Shown: positions 17,536-25,952, counted from the stretch's first letter. The stretch: 64,000 nt of DNA from Desulfovibrionaceae bacterium (GCA_009773665.1 WSYE01000010.1:62001-126000); one strand, 5' to 3'. Numbers and translations: made by a program. Notes: generated from the sequence alone by a model not told the origin.

Positions 17536-18088
17536 TCCCCGCCGCCGCGATCAGGCCCTGTATCTCCCGGTGGTAGCCGAAATACCGGGCCATGGTGACC
17601 GCGTTCTTGCCGTATTTCGGGTAGGTCTTGAGGATTTCCTCGAAGCGCTCCTCGGCGTCGCGCGCGTCGCGCAGGGGCACCTTGCCTTCGGTGATGATGT
17701 CCACCAGCCGGTCGGCGTAGATGATGATGCGTTCTTCCAGGCGGTGCAGGTCGTAATCCTTGACCGGCAGGCCGAATTCGATGGCCTCGGCCTTGGTCAG
17801 CCCGCCCCGGATGTGCTTCTCCATCACCGCGCACACTTCAGGCGGCAGGCCGAGCTTCGCGCCCATTTTCGCGCCGATCAGCCCATGCTCGATGGCGTGG
17901 GTGGCGGCCTTGCCCAGGTCATGGAACAGGGCTCCTCGTCCAACCAGTTCCATGTCCAGGGGGACGTTGACGCGATGGGCCAGCTCCAGGGCCAGTCCGG
18001 CCACGGCCATGGAGTGCTCGATGTCCTCGTCGTTCATGCCCTGGGAGCGCAGGAGTTGCACGTCGGTGGGGTCGATGTCATGAAGCAT
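17516..18088 (-). CDS. HD domain phosphohydrolase
   Basis: 190 residues containing a classic HD domain: H25 in DIEHSMAVAGLALELA, H56-D57 in ALFHDLGKAATHAIEHG, then H/D residues further on (KHIRGG, IIIYADRLVDI). The D-E-R segment at the end of the domain matches HDIG/HDOD-like hydrolases that act on nucleotides or phosphoesters. It overlaps the MFS gene on each side (11 bases upstream, 20 bases downstream), so the three proteins are made together. No transmembrane part. The real substrate is not evident. Confidence 0.87.
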   Translation of the reverse strand: MLHDIDPTDVQLLRSQGMNDEDIEHSMAVAGLALELAHRVNVPLDMELVGRGALFHDLGKAATHAIEHGLIGAKMGAKLGLPPEVCAVMEKHIRGGLTKAEAIEFGLPVKDYDLHRLEERIIIYADRLVDIITEGKVPLRDARDAEERFEEILKTYPKYGKNAVTMARYFGYHREIQGLIAAAGNASLPV

Positions 18089-19286
18089 GGGGCGTCTCCT
18101 CGAAGTCTTGGGGCACGTATTTCAGAAAAATGGGGATAGCCAGGAACAGCACGGACGCCATCAGGGGGAAGCTTATCTGATATCCCATCCATCCCACCAG
18201 AAGTCCACCCAGAATGGGGCCTGATGCATGTCCCACGTCGAAAATGGTCCCGAAAGCCCCCATGGCCGAGCCGAAATGCCGCTCCCGGCACAAATCCGCC
18301 ACCATGGCCGCCGAGGACGATGTGACCAGCGCCTCGCCCAGGCCGAAAACCAGGCTTGCCATCAGCAACGTCCAGAACCCCTGCATGAACGGCACTGCCG
18401 CGAAGGAAACCCCGCACAGCACAAGACCCGCCACGATCAGCGGCCTGCGCCCGTGCGAGTCGGACACACGGCCCATCAGTGGTTTGGACAGCATGGTCAC
18501 CACGATCTGCGCGCCCCACAACAGGCCCGCCTGGAACTCCGACAAGCCCACCACCGTGACAGCGTACACCGGCAGAAACGCCTCAAGCGCCCCCATGGTC
18601 ATGTTCTGCACGCCCTCCATGGACGAGGCCGTGACGATGCGCCTGTCCGAGAGCACCTCTCGGATGCCCTCCCGGAAGCGGCGCAGCCGCTCGCCAAACC
18701 CCACGCCGTGCTCCACGCGCTCTTTGACGCCCAGGGTGCGAAGCCCCAGCACCAGTGCTGCCACGCCAGCCAGGGCGCTCACCGCGAACACCAGCCGGAA
18801 CTGCCACAGCACCGGCCCGCCCGTCTGGCCCGCGTCCAGGATGAAACCGCCGATGGGAGCGCCCAGGAGCGTTCCGATGATGCCCACCGACGAAAACCAG
18901 GACAGCATCTCGCCCTTGCGCGCTCCGGCCACGTCCGCCACCACCGCCATGGAAACAGGGCCGTAGATGGCCGTGGCCAGGCCGTGCAGGAAGCGTACGG
19001 CCACCAGCGCCGTGTACGACGAGATGAACAGGTACGCGAAGGGCATCACCCCGAATACCACCAGCCCCGCCAGCATGGTGCGTCTGCGGCCCACCACGTC
19101 CGACAGTGCACCCGAGGGCAGCTTGAAGAAGATGCCCGTGACGGTCGAGATGCCGACAGCCAGGCCGATGGCCTCCGGGCCTGCGCCCAGGAACAGGGCG
19201 AAAAGCGGCAGCACCGGGTTCCTGGCCAGCGCGTAGGAGAAGCGGGCCAGGAAACCTACGGTGCAGAGATTCTTGAATGCGTCCAT
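18078..19286 (-). CDS. MFS transporter, first gene of the MFS-HD-MFS-PEP-ChrA operon
   Basis: 402 residues, twelve helices, loop motif SDVVGRRRTMLAG after helix 2 and a second RVSDSHGRRP after helix 8. It is a paralogue of the transporter at 16375-17535 (shared ARNPVLPLFALFLGAGPEAIGL). The last 11 bases overlap the HD gene start. Upstream is a 511-base repeat-rich gap that must contain the operon promoter. Substrate is unknown. Confidence 0.88.
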   Translation of the reverse strand: MDAFKNLCTVGFLARFSYALARNPVLPLFALFLGAGPEAIGLAVGISTVTGIFFKLPSGALSDVVGRRRTMLAGLVVFGVMPFAYLFISSYTALVAVRFLHGLATAIYGPVSMAVVADVAGARKGEMLSWFSSVGIIGTLLGAPIGGFILDAGQTGGPVLWQFRLVFAVSALAGVAALVLGLRTLGVKERVEHGVGFGERLRRFREGIREVLSDRRIVTASSMEGVQNMTMGALEAFLPVYAVTVVGLSEFQAGLLWGAQIVVTMLSKPLMGRVSDSHGRRPLIVAGLVLCGVSFAAVPFMQGFWTLLMASLVFGLGEALVTSSSAAMVADLCRERHFGSAMGAFGTIFDVGHASGPILGGLLVGWMGYQISFPLMASVLFLAIPIFLKYVPQDFEETPHAS

Positions 19287-19360
19287 TGAATAGTGTCCTT
19301 AGTAAGTTGGGGAGAGGAACTGGGCTCCGCCCAGACCCGGCGGGCTCTGCCCTGCACCCG

Positions 19361-19388
19361 CCAGGGGGAGAAGCCTCCCCCTGGACCC
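19361..19388 (-). repeat. partial GC-rich repeat, copy F5
   Basis: Reading the minus strand, GGGTCCAGGGGG is followed by CCCCCTGGCGG, the same layout as F4 (30773-30810) but lacking the GGAGGCAT end. Treated as a decayed member of the family. Confidence 0.5.
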
Positions 19389-19467
19389 GGCTTTCCGCTT
19401 CGCGTCGTGCGCGGACAGATTGCGCTGTGCGGAGTCTGGGTGCTGTTCCGTCCGTGTCCTGGCGGGC

Positions 19468-19575
19468 GGGTGCCGAGGACTGTCCCGTTCGCGTCCTGCT
19501 CGGCGGGCTAGAACCGATTTGAAGACTATTCGTCGCCCGCCGAGCAGGACGCGACCGCTACAGCCTTCGGCACCC
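19468..19575. repeat. long imperfect inverted repeat with perfect 20-base core
   Basis: TCGCGTCCTGCTCGGCGGGC at 19489-19508 is perfectly complemented at 19535-19554, with a 26-base spacer. The outer flanks GGGTGCCGAGG (19468-19478) and CCTTCGGCACCC (19564-19575) also pair. The total span is 108 bases. The structure is too long for an ordinary terminator and may be a miniature mobile-element remnant. No target duplication was found by eye. Confidence 0.75.
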
Positions 19576-19648
19576 GCGTGAACCACACGCTATCTGGCCC
19601 CGAACGAGGCCCGTGGGCTGCCAGCACGCAGCCTCCTTGAAGCTCCAG

Positions 19649-19735
19649 TCTACCGCTCTGAAATGCGAAGCCGTCATAGGCCTCTTATGCTTTCCCCGCT
19701 GATCGTCGTTCTACCGCGCTGGAATGCGAAGCGGT
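19649..19735. repeat. pair of 26-base direct repeats
   Basis: TCTACCGC-CTG-AATGCGAAGC-GT occurs at 19649-19674 and again at 19710-19735 with three differences. The second copy runs directly into repeat F2. Function unknown. Confidence 0.65.
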
Positions 19736-19737
19736 GC

Positions 19738-19778
19738 AGGGTGTCCAGAGGGCGGAGCCCTTTGGCCGCCGGAGGCAT
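19738..19778 (+). repeat. GC-rich intergenic repeat, copy F2
   Basis: It differs from F1 (10608-10648) at a single loop base over GGGTGTCC, the CCAGAGGGC/GCCCTTTGG hairpin and CCGCCGGAGGCAT. It ends 20 bases before the 3' end of the DUF2148 gene. Confidence 0.8.
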
Positions 19779-19797
19779 ATTCGTCTTTGTCTTCGTC

Positions 19798-20349
19798 TTA
19801 ATGCTTCGGCACGGCGCGGTCATAGAAGATGGACTTGCCGTAGAATCCCACCGGGATGCCCATGGCCACGCCAGCTTCGATGTACCCCAGCGCCCGCGCC
19901 GCCGCGCCCACGCGCTGCTGCACGCGGTTGTCCAGGTTCAGGATGCTGGCGGTTTTGGCCGCTGACACCAGCGCCGCGCCGATGTCCATCATGCGCATCA
20001 TGCAGTGCGGGCCGTCGTAGCCCATGTTCTTGTCGGTCATGACGCGCCCCGCTTCGAACTCCTTGCAGGTGGCGTAGCCGCAGGCCCCGCAGTCGTAGCC
20101 TGCGGCCAGCGACTTGCCGAGGCCCACCAGCACCAGGGCGTGGCAGCTCTCGATGTTGGCGGCGTCGCGCAGCCAGTAGGCCTCGTTGGTGCTTTTGGGC
20201 GCGTAGTCCTTCATGGCCTGGGCGATCTTCCTGAGGTCGTCCTCTTGGGAGACAACGGCGATCTCCAGGAAATCCTTGCCTCCGGCCTTGGGAGCGGTGC
20301 GGGCGGAAGCGGCCATGAGGTTCGCGACCTGTATTGCGATGTCCTTCAT
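19798..20349 (-). CDS. DUF2148 ferredoxin-like protein
   Basis: 183 residues. The cysteine cluster YDCGACGYATCKEFE together with GPHCMMRMMDIG is characteristic of the DUF2148 'ferredoxin domain' family, which resembles the FeS domain of ACS/CODH-type proteins and probably binds one [4Fe-4S] cluster. The remainder is a soluble alpha/beta protein. It overlaps the chrB stop by 4 bases (ATGA at 20349-20346), so it is made from the chrB transcript. The combination suggests a redox accessory to metal-oxyanion response, but that is inferred from position only. Confidence 0.85.
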   Translation of the reverse strand: MKDIAIQVANLMAASARTAPKAGGKDFLEIAVVSQEDDLRKIAQAMKDYAPKSTNEAYWLRDAANIESCHALVLVGLGKSLAAGYDCGACGYATCKEFEAGRVMTDKNMGYDGPHCMMRMMDIGAALVSAAKTASILNLDNRVQQRVGAAARALGYIEAGVAMGIPVGFYGKSIFYDRAVPKH

Positions 20350-21320
20350 TTGTGTTCTCCGTTGGTTGGGGTGGAGTAGGACGCCAGCAGCGCGTCGAAG
20401 AGGGCCAGGGCGTTGTCGGTGAGGAGCATGTCGTCGGGCTGGGCGATGGTCATGCCGTCCAGCACCTGTTTGACGCCCAGCGCCTCGGACGGCCCGGCCT
20501 CGATGTCGTTCAAATCAATGGCCCGGATGACCTCGCGCAGGCGTGCCGGGACACGGGCCTCCAGCGAGAACGCAGCGCACAGCACCTCGAAGGTGGTTAG
20601 CGGGCCGACGTGGGTGAACTCGGCCTTGGCCATGTCGAAGCGCACGGCATCGGCACGGGCGGCGGGCTGTGCGTCTGGCTGGACGAATTCGAGGCGCGCG
20701 TTCGGGTCGATGAAGCGGCGCACCAGCCAGAAGGACGCGAGGCGGTCGATGTAGGGGCGCTGGCGCGTCAGCCAGATTTTGCCCAGGTAGTCTGAGGCGG
20801 CCAGCTTCGGGACGGCCGGGCCGCTTGGAGCATCAGGGCCGTCACCGGCCAGCAACGCGGCCAGTTCGGCCAGCAGGGCGGCCACGCGCGGGCCGCGCCC
20901 GCCGGGGAAGTAGTCGATGGCCTGGAGGGCGTCAGCGCGCTTGGCGAGCTTGCGGCGAGCGGATTCAAGCGCGTCTGCGTCGAAGCCGGGCTGGCGGGCC
21001 TGGTCCAGCAGAGGCAGGATTTCCTGCTCGATGGCCTGCCAGTCGGCGTCGCGGGCCTGGGTGAAGCAGGCGGCAAGGTCCGAGGACGTCATGTTGGCGG
21101 GTGTTCCCGTCTCCAGGAACAGGGCCTCGCCGCCCAGTTCGTCCACTTCCTTGGCCAGCCAGGTGAGCTGTTCGTGCAGGTCGGGCCGTGCGGGCAGGGC
21201 GTAGAGAGCGCCTTTTATGATCACCGCGCCAAGCCCGTTCAGGCGACGCCAGACGCGCATGCGGGCGGTCTGGTTCTTGGCGGGCAGCGTGAAGGAAAAG
21301 AAGAACCACTTGTTATTCAT
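20346..21320 (-). CDS. chrB: chromate resistance protein ChrB
   Basis: 324 residues from ATG 21320 (MNNKWFFFSFTLPAKNQTARMRVWRRLNGLGAVIIKG in pieces: WFFFSF, RVWRRLNGLGA). A longer frame from 21371 would cover the probable promoter and is less likely. The N-terminal part matches the ChrB N domain and the C-terminal half the chrB C-terminal domain (DYLGKIWLTRQRP, DRLASFWLVRRFIDPNA, FDMAKAEFTHVGPLTTFEVL). ChrB acts as a chromate-responsive regulator or resistance factor. chrA is 7 kb away. Immediately upstream are TGACA/TGTCA inverted motifs that could be its own operator. Confidence 0.85.
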   Translation of the reverse strand: MNNKWFFFSFTLPAKNQTARMRVWRRLNGLGAVIIKGALYALPARPDLHEQLTWLAKEVDELGGEALFLETGTPANMTSSDLAACFTQARDADWQAIEQEILPLLDQARQPGFDADALESARRKLAKRADALQAIDYFPGGRGPRVAALLAELAALLAGDGPDAPSGPAVPKLAASDYLGKIWLTRQRPYIDRLASFWLVRRFIDPNARLEFVQPDAQPAARADAVRFDMAKAEFTHVGPLTTFEVLCAAFSLEARVPARLREVIRAIDLNDIEAGPSEALGVKQVLDGMTIAQPDDMLLTDNALALFDALLASYSTPTNGEHK

Positions 21321-21321
21321 G

Positions 21322-21354
21322 TGACATTGATTGTCATGCTTATAACAAATGTCA
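21322..21354 (-). promoter_or_regulatory. candidate operator/promoter of chrB
   Basis: TGACA (21322-21326) and TGTCA (21332-21336) form an inverted repeat one base upstream of the chrB ATG, and a further TGTCA lies at 21350-21354. On the minus strand a TTATAA (about 21345-21340) could be a -10 box. Called by eye. Confidence 0.35.
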
Positions 21355-21370
21355 AGGGGCTGCTTCGACA

Positions 21371-21403
21371 AAAAACGCGCCGTCCACCGTGTAACCGGTG
21401 GAC
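21371..21403 (-). terminator. terminator of the porin gene
   Basis: GTCCACCG (21382-21389) pairs with CGGTGGAC (21396-21403) around a six-base loop. On the minus strand the hairpin is followed by GGCGCG and TTTTTT. It begins 14 bases past the porin stop and separates porin from chrB. Confidence 0.8.
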
Positions 21404-21416
21404 GCCTCAGCCTCGG

Positions 21417-22865
21417 CTAGAACTTGTACCTGAAGCCCAGCGACGCCTTCCAGGTGTCGCCGCTACGCGAGGCGTTCACCAGCCTGCGTCCCCAGACGGA
21501 GCTGTCGAATTCTCCGTGGGCCCAGCCGGTTTCCATGATGAGGGCGAGGTTCTTGTAGATGTTGTACTGGCTGTCGATGTTAACAGCCAGAATATGCTCG
21601 GTGGTGGCCAGCTCGCGTCCCATCTGGAAGTAGTTGCCGTAGCCCCAGAGCGCGACGCCCGCGCGCAGGGCCTGGGGGGAGTTGAGTCCCTTGGCGAAGG
21701 TGAAGCTTATGCGGCTGGTGAGGTCCTCGATAAACGAGATCTTGTCCAGGGTGGCGATGAAGCCCCACGCGCCCAGGTAGTCCACGCCGATGAAGCCCCG
21801 GCTGAATTCCTGGGTGGAGTCGAACAGGAAGGAGTTGCCCGCGCCCCAGGCGCTGGTGATGACAGGCATGCGCTCCGAGCCGTTGCGGGTGGAGGAGTCC
21901 TCGCCGGTGGCGTACCAGAAGGAGATCTGCGGGGTCATGAAGGACAGGCCCACGTATTCGGCGGCCACGTCGAAGAACAGGCCGCCGCGCTGGTTCTTGG
22001 AGCGCTCGGTGGCTCCGCCCGCGCCGTAGATCACGTCGGCGTAGAACTTGAAGGGGTCCAGGGCGGTGAGGCTGAACGCGCCGCCCACCCACCAGTACAG
22101 GTCCTGGGCGTCGCGCTGCCCGACAGGGGCGAGGCGGCTTCCGGCGGAATAGAGGTTGCTGGCCAGGGTCTGGTTCGCGCCAGCGCCGCCGGTGCTCACG
22201 CCGGGGAGGTTGGCGTTGCGGCCCACCACGCCGAGGAGCCCCCAGGGGGTGGCGGAGAAGCCTTCCATGGTGATGGGCAGGGCCAGATAGTAGGCGTCAA
22301 ACTCGTCGGGAACCTGGGTGGTGGTGGGGTCGAAGTCGCGGTTGGCGTCCACGAAGCGCAGGAAGCCGGCGACGGCCTTGAAACTGTCGCACACGGGGAC
22401 GGTCACGAACGCGCCGGGGCCGCGAATGCCGCCCAGCACCGGGTTGGCGGAGAGAATCTCGCCGGAGATGGGCAGGTTGATGTCCTGCTGGCCGATGCTG
22501 AACTCGATCTGCGTGCCGGGCCAGTAGAACTGAAGATAGGCCTGGTAGACGTCGATGACCACGGCGGGGTTGTCCACGGTGTAGGTGCCGTTGCCCCAGG
22601 CTGTGTTGTTCACGCGGATGCCCAGGCGGAACTTCAGACCCTCGTTGGCGATGAAGTCGGTGCGCAGGCGGAAGCGCTGCCACACGGTGAAGGGATCGCC
22701 GGTGCGGGTTCCGGCTCCGTTCCAGCCGGTGAAATAGGGCTTGGACCAGAAGGTGCCGTGGACGCGGGCGTCGCCGGTCATGACCACTTCCGTGGCGGCC
22801 TGGGCCACGACGGAGAATGCAAAGAGAAGCGCGAAGAGCGCCGCCAGGACGGAGAAGCGTTTCAT
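21417..22865 (-). CDS. outer-membrane homotrimeric porin of the Desulfovibrio type
   Basis: 482 residues with a Sec signal peptide (cleavage about VAQA/AT near residue 24) and a mature protein made of alternating beta-strands ending in KASLGFRYKF, the terminal Phe typical of outer-membrane beta-barrels. The N-terminal strand EVVMTGDARVHGTFWSKPYFTGWNG and the segment FSIGQQDINLPISGE match the abundant trimeric porins of Desulfovibrionales. It would form general diffusion channels. It is monocistronic, with a hairpin terminator at 21371-21403. Confidence 0.9.
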   Translation of the reverse strand: MKRFSVLAALFALLFAFSVVAQAATEVVMTGDARVHGTFWSKPYFTGWNGAGTRTGDPFTVWQRFRLRTDFIANEGLKFRLGIRVNNTAWGNGTYTVDNPAVVIDVYQAYLQFYWPGTQIEFSIGQQDINLPISGEILSANPVLGGIRGPGAFVTVPVCDSFKAVAGFLRFVDANRDFDPTTTQVPDEFDAYYLALPITMEGFSATPWGLLGVVGRNANLPGVSTGGAGANQTLASNLYSAGSRLAPVGQRDAQDLYWWVGGAFSLTALDPFKFYADVIYGAGGATERSKNQRGGLFFDVAAEYVGLSFMTPQISFWYATGEDSSTRNGSERMPVITSAWGAGNSFLFDSTQEFSRGFIGVDYLGAWGFIATLDKISFIEDLTSRISFTFAKGLNSPQALRAGVALWGYGNYFQMGRELATTEHILAVNIDSQYNIYKNLALIMETGWAHGEFDSSVWGRRLVNASRSGDTWKASLGFRYKF

Positions 22866-22941
22866 GAGCGGGCATGCCTCCTGTATGATGGGCCGGTTTA
22901 TGGTCGGAACCGGGCCTGTGTACGGTGCTTAGGCACGCGAA

Positions 22942-23799
22942 TCAACTGTCTTGTGGCGAGTTGTCCAGGATTTCCAGGGGGGGAGCCTGGGTTATGAAGC
23001 CGTGCTCGGCCAGACATTCGAAGAAGCGCGACAACCCCTGCTGCTCTTCGGGGCCAAGGTCGTAGCTCAGATGGCCGAAGTAGCGCCGTATTTCGGCGCG
23101 GCTCATCTTGGGCTTGGTAAGCGAGGCCAGGCTGACAACTTCCTCGATGGCGGCAACGCCGGCACGTTTGGACTGACACAGGATGCGCGAAGCGGCGGCC
23201 ACGGCCTCGCGGCGCTCCTCCACGGCCTCGCGCCGGGCCACCCACACCCCGAACACGAAGGGCAGGCCGGTCCAGTCGCGCCAGACCTCGCCCAGGTCCA
23301 GCTGATAGGGAAACCTTGGATCGGTGCGCATGGCAAGGGCCTCGTCGCCGATGGCCAGCACGGCGGGGTTCTGTGCGCCCTGGGCCAAGGCCTGGCGCAC
23401 GGAACCGGGGGACTTGACGAAGGCTGGCTTCACGTTGTGGACGCGCTCCAGCACGATGCGCAGAAGCGCCGCAGAGGTGTGGGTCTCGGCTGTGACCAGG
23501 ATGCTGGCGTCCGCGAGCTTGTGCAGGGGGACGCGGCTTAAGAGCAGCACGCTTTTCACCGGCCCCCGGCTGCCGATGGCCAAGTCGGGCAACAGGTAAT
23601 AGCGCTCGGGGTTTCTGGCGTACTCGATGGACGAGCAGGCCGAGAGGTCCAGCCCGCCCGCGCGGATGAGGTCGTTCAGCGTGGCCGGAGGGCCGGACAC
23701 AATATCGAAGCCGTGCTTGACCCAGCCGTCCTCCAGGGGATGGTAGATGGGCAGGACGTTCAAATAGCTGATGCGCCCGAGGCGCAGGTTCACAGGCAT
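22942..23799 (-). CDS. mqnA: chorismate dehydratase, futalosine pathway (MqnA)
   Basis: 285 residues. The N-terminus LRLGRISYLNVLPIYHPLE and the block LSACSSIEYARNPERYYLLPDLAIGSRGPVKSVLLLSR (in pieces SSIEYA, LPDLAIGS, VKSVLLLS) are typical of MqnA, which converts chorismate to 3-enolpyruvylbenzoate, the first step of menaquinone synthesis by the futalosine route. The fold is periplasmic-binding-protein-like but cytoplasmic. Its start overlaps the mqnC stop by one base (23799), so it is translationally coupled. It is the last gene of the tetR-mqnE-mqnC-mqnA operon. Confidence 0.93.
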   Translation of the reverse strand: MPVNLRLGRISYLNVLPIYHPLEDGWVKHGFDIVSGPPATLNDLIRAGGLDLSACSSIEYARNPERYYLLPDLAIGSRGPVKSVLLLSRVPLHKLADASILVTAETHTSAALLRIVLERVHNVKPAFVKSPGSVRQALAQGAQNPAVLAIGDEALAMRTDPRFPYQLDLGEVWRDWTGLPFVFGVWVARREAVEERREAVAAASRILCQSKRAGVAAIEEVVSLASLTKPKMSRAEIRRYFGHLSYDLGPEEQQGLSRFFECLAEHGFITQAPPLEILDNSPQDS

Positions 23800-24863
23800 T
23801 ACAGAGACTCCAGCAGGCTATAGTCCATGGCCCGGCGCACGGGCCTGAATCCGGCGTCGGTGATGGCTTGGCGCACGCCCGGCTCGTCCATGCGGAAACG
23901 GACCCCGGCGGCGGCCACCACGTTTTCCTCGATCATGGTGGAGCCGAAGTCGTTGGCTCCGTAAAAGAGTGACGCCTGGGCGATCTCGCGCCCCATGGTC
24001 ACCCAGGAGGCCTGGACGCTCAGGAAATTGTCCAGCATCAGGCGGGAGATGGTCAGCACCCGCAGATACTCCTGCGGGGAGCACTTGCGCCCGCCCAGGG
24101 CGGTGTTGTCGGGCTGGAAGCCCCAGGGGATGAACGCGGTGAAGCCGCGCGTCTCGTCCTGGAGGTCGCGCAGCGCCAGCAGATGCTCGATGCGCTCGGC
24201 CCAGGTCTCCACGTGGCCGAACATCATGGTGGCCGTGGTGCGAAGCCCCTGAAGGTGCGCCTGACGCATCACATTCAGCCACTCGGCCGAGGAGCACTTG
24301 GCCGGGGCCACGGCCTGGCGCACGCGGTCCACCAGGATCTCCGCGCCGCCGCCAGGGATGGAGGCCAGCCCGGCGGCCTTGAGCCGCGCCACCACCTCGG
24401 CCACGCCAAGACCGGCGAGCTCGGCGAAATAGACGATCTCAGGCGGCGAGAAGCCGTGCACGTGGATGTCCGGGTAGGTCTCGCGCACGAAGTGCAGCAG
24501 GGCCTCATAGTATTCCAGGCCCATGTCCGGGTTATGGCCGCCTTGCAGCAGGATCTGCCTGCCGCCCAGGACCAGGGTCTCTTCTATCTTCTGGCCGAGC
24601 TCCTCGCGGGTGAGCGAATAGCCCCCGGCCTGTCCCGGCGCCTTGAAGAAGGCGCAGAAGCGGCAGCCGCACTGGCAGATGTTGGTGGAATTGACGTTTC
24701 TATCCACCACGTAGGTGACCACCGGGGCCGGATGCTTGCGCAGGCGCGCGCGGTGGGCCAGACTGCCCAAAAGCGGCAGGCTTGCGGACTCGGACAGGAT
24801 GAGGGCCGAGTCGGCCTTGCGGGCCACGGCGAGAACCTGGGCGTGATCGAATATCGCGGACAT
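23799..24863 (-). CDS. mqnC: cyclic dehypoxanthinyl futalosine synthase (MqnC)
   Basis: 354 residues, a radical-SAM enzyme with the cluster-binding motif C63-x3-C67-x2-C70 (NICQCGCRFCAF) after VVTYVVDRNVNSTN. Later blocks SIPGGGAEILVDRVR and TAFIPWGFQPDNTAL are conserved in MqnC. It cyclises dehypoxanthinyl futalosine during menaquinone synthesis. It begins 3 bases after the mqnE stop. Distinguished from MqnE by the N-terminal SRRA-like start and by the order of these blocks; the neighbour is the clear MqnE. Confidence 0.93.
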   Translation of the reverse strand: MSAIFDHAQVLAVARKADSALILSESASLPLLGSLAHRARLRKHPAPVVTYVVDRNVNSTNICQCGCRFCAFFKAPGQAGGYSLTREELGQKIEETLVLGGRQILLQGGHNPDMGLEYYEALLHFVRETYPDIHVHGFSPPEIVYFAELAGLGVAEVVARLKAAGLASIPGGGAEILVDRVRQAVAPAKCSSAEWLNVMRQAHLQGLRTTATMMFGHVETWAERIEHLLALRDLQDETRGFTAFIPWGFQPDNTALGGRKCSPQEYLRVLTISRLMLDNFLSVQASWVTMGREIAQASLFYGANDFGSTMIEENVVAAAGVRFRMDEPGVRQAITDAGFRPVRRAMDYSLLESL

Positions 24864-24866
24864 TCC

Positions 24867-25952
24867 TTAAGCCTCCCGGAAAAGCCCGTCGCGGCGCACG
24901 GGCGTGAAGCCGCTTGAGCGGATGGCGTCCTCGAGGTCGGCGATGGACAGGGCCTGGGCCGAGTCGCTGCCCGCCTCATGGCCGATCTTTTCCTCAACCA
25001 CGGTGCCGTCCAGGTCGTCCGCTCCCCAGGACAGACACAGCTGCGAAAGTTTCAACCCCAGCATCACCCAGTAGGCCTTGATGTGCGCAATGTTGTCCAG
25101 CATCAGGCGCGACACGGCCATGGTGCGCAAAACGTCCATGGCCGAGGGGCCGCGCGCCTCCTCGCCCAGCGGGTTGTTGCCGGGAAGGTAGGGCAGGGGG
25201 ATGAAGCACACGAATCCGCCTGTTGCGTCCTGCTGGCGGCGCAGGGCGTCCATGTGCTCCAGGCGGTGGCGGGTGGTCTCCAGGTGGCCGAACAGCATGG
25301 TGGCGTTGGTGCGAAGGCCCACGTCGTGAGCCTCGGCCATCACGGACAGCCATGCCTCGCCGCCGATCTTCTCGGGGCAGAGCGCCTTGCGGGGGACGTC
25401 CGCAAAGATCTCCGCGCCGCCGCCGGGAAGCATGTCCACGCCGGAAGCTTTCAAACGCATGAGCACCTCGCGGATGCTTACGCCCGAAAGCTTGGCCAGA
25501 TGGTCCACCTCCACGGCAGTCAGGGCCTTGATGGACGCCTTGGGGTACGCGGCGCGCACCCTGGCGGCCAGGTCTTCGTAGTAGTCGAGGCCCAGGCTAG
25601 GGTGGCATCCGCCCACGATGTGCACCTCGTCCACGGCTCCGGCCTCGCGCAGCTTGGCCAGGGCCTGATCCGGGGTGAGCACGTAGGCGCCCTCCTGCCC
25701 CTCGTCGCGGCGGTAGGCGCAGAAGCGGCAGCGGTTCACGCAGACGTTGGTGGGGTTCACGTGGCGGTTGACCACATAGTGCACCCGGTCGCCGTGCAGG
25801 CGCTTGCGGGCGTGGGCGGCCAGGGCCGCCGGGACGTGCGGGTCCGGGCAGTCGAACAGGGCTTGGCCCTGCTCAAGGGTCAGGCGCTTGCCGGAGAGCA
25901 CCGCATCCAGCACGGGCTCCAGGCCAAGCGAGGCGATGTGCGATCTATCCAA
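24867..25952 (-). CDS. mqnE: aminofutalosine synthase (MqnE), TTG start
   Basis: 361 residues. Radical-SAM motif C71-x3-C75-x2-C78 in NVCVNRCRFCAYRRDE, then EVHIVGGCHPSLGLDYYED and DMLPGGGAEIFADVPRK, as in MqnE, which joins 3-enolpyruvylbenzoate-derived radical to adenosine from SAM. The start is TTG 25952: GGAGG lies 8 bases upstream, and the frame begins inside the last codons of tetR (8-base overlap), so coupling explains the weak start. Part of the mqn operon. Confidence 0.92.
   Translation of the reverse strand: MDRSHIASLGLEPVLDAVLSGKRLTLEQGQALFDCPDPHVPAALAAHARKRLHGDRVHYVVNRHVNPTNVCVNRCRFCAYRRDEGQEGAYVLTPDQALAKLREAGAVDEVHIVGGCHPSLGLDYYEDLAARVRAAYPKASIKALTAVEVDHLAKLSGVSIREVLMRLKASGVDMLPGGGAEIFADVPRKALCPEKIGGEAWLSVMAEAHDVGLRTNATMLFGHLETTRHRLEHMDALRRQQDATGGFVCFIPLPYLPGNNPLGEEARGPSAMDVLRTMAVSRLMLDNIAHIKAYWVMLGLKLSQLCLSWGADDLDGTVVEEKIGHEAGSDSAQALSIADLEDAIRSSGFTPVRRDGLFREA

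Larger units (their letters stand above)
19287..19797. other. 511-base repeat-rich intergenic region
   Basis: No supported gene. It contains, in order: a minus-strand GC-rich repeat fragment (19361-19388), a long imperfect inverted repeat with a perfect 20-base core (19468-19575), two direct repeats of 26 bases (19649-19674 and 19710-19735), and repeat copy F2 (19738-19778). The MFS operon promoter must lie near its left end. Confidence 0.7.

Noticed and set aside
19287-19797. Insertion sequence in the repeat-rich gap
   Set aside because: No transposase-like frame or terminal duplication; only inverted and direct repeats are present.
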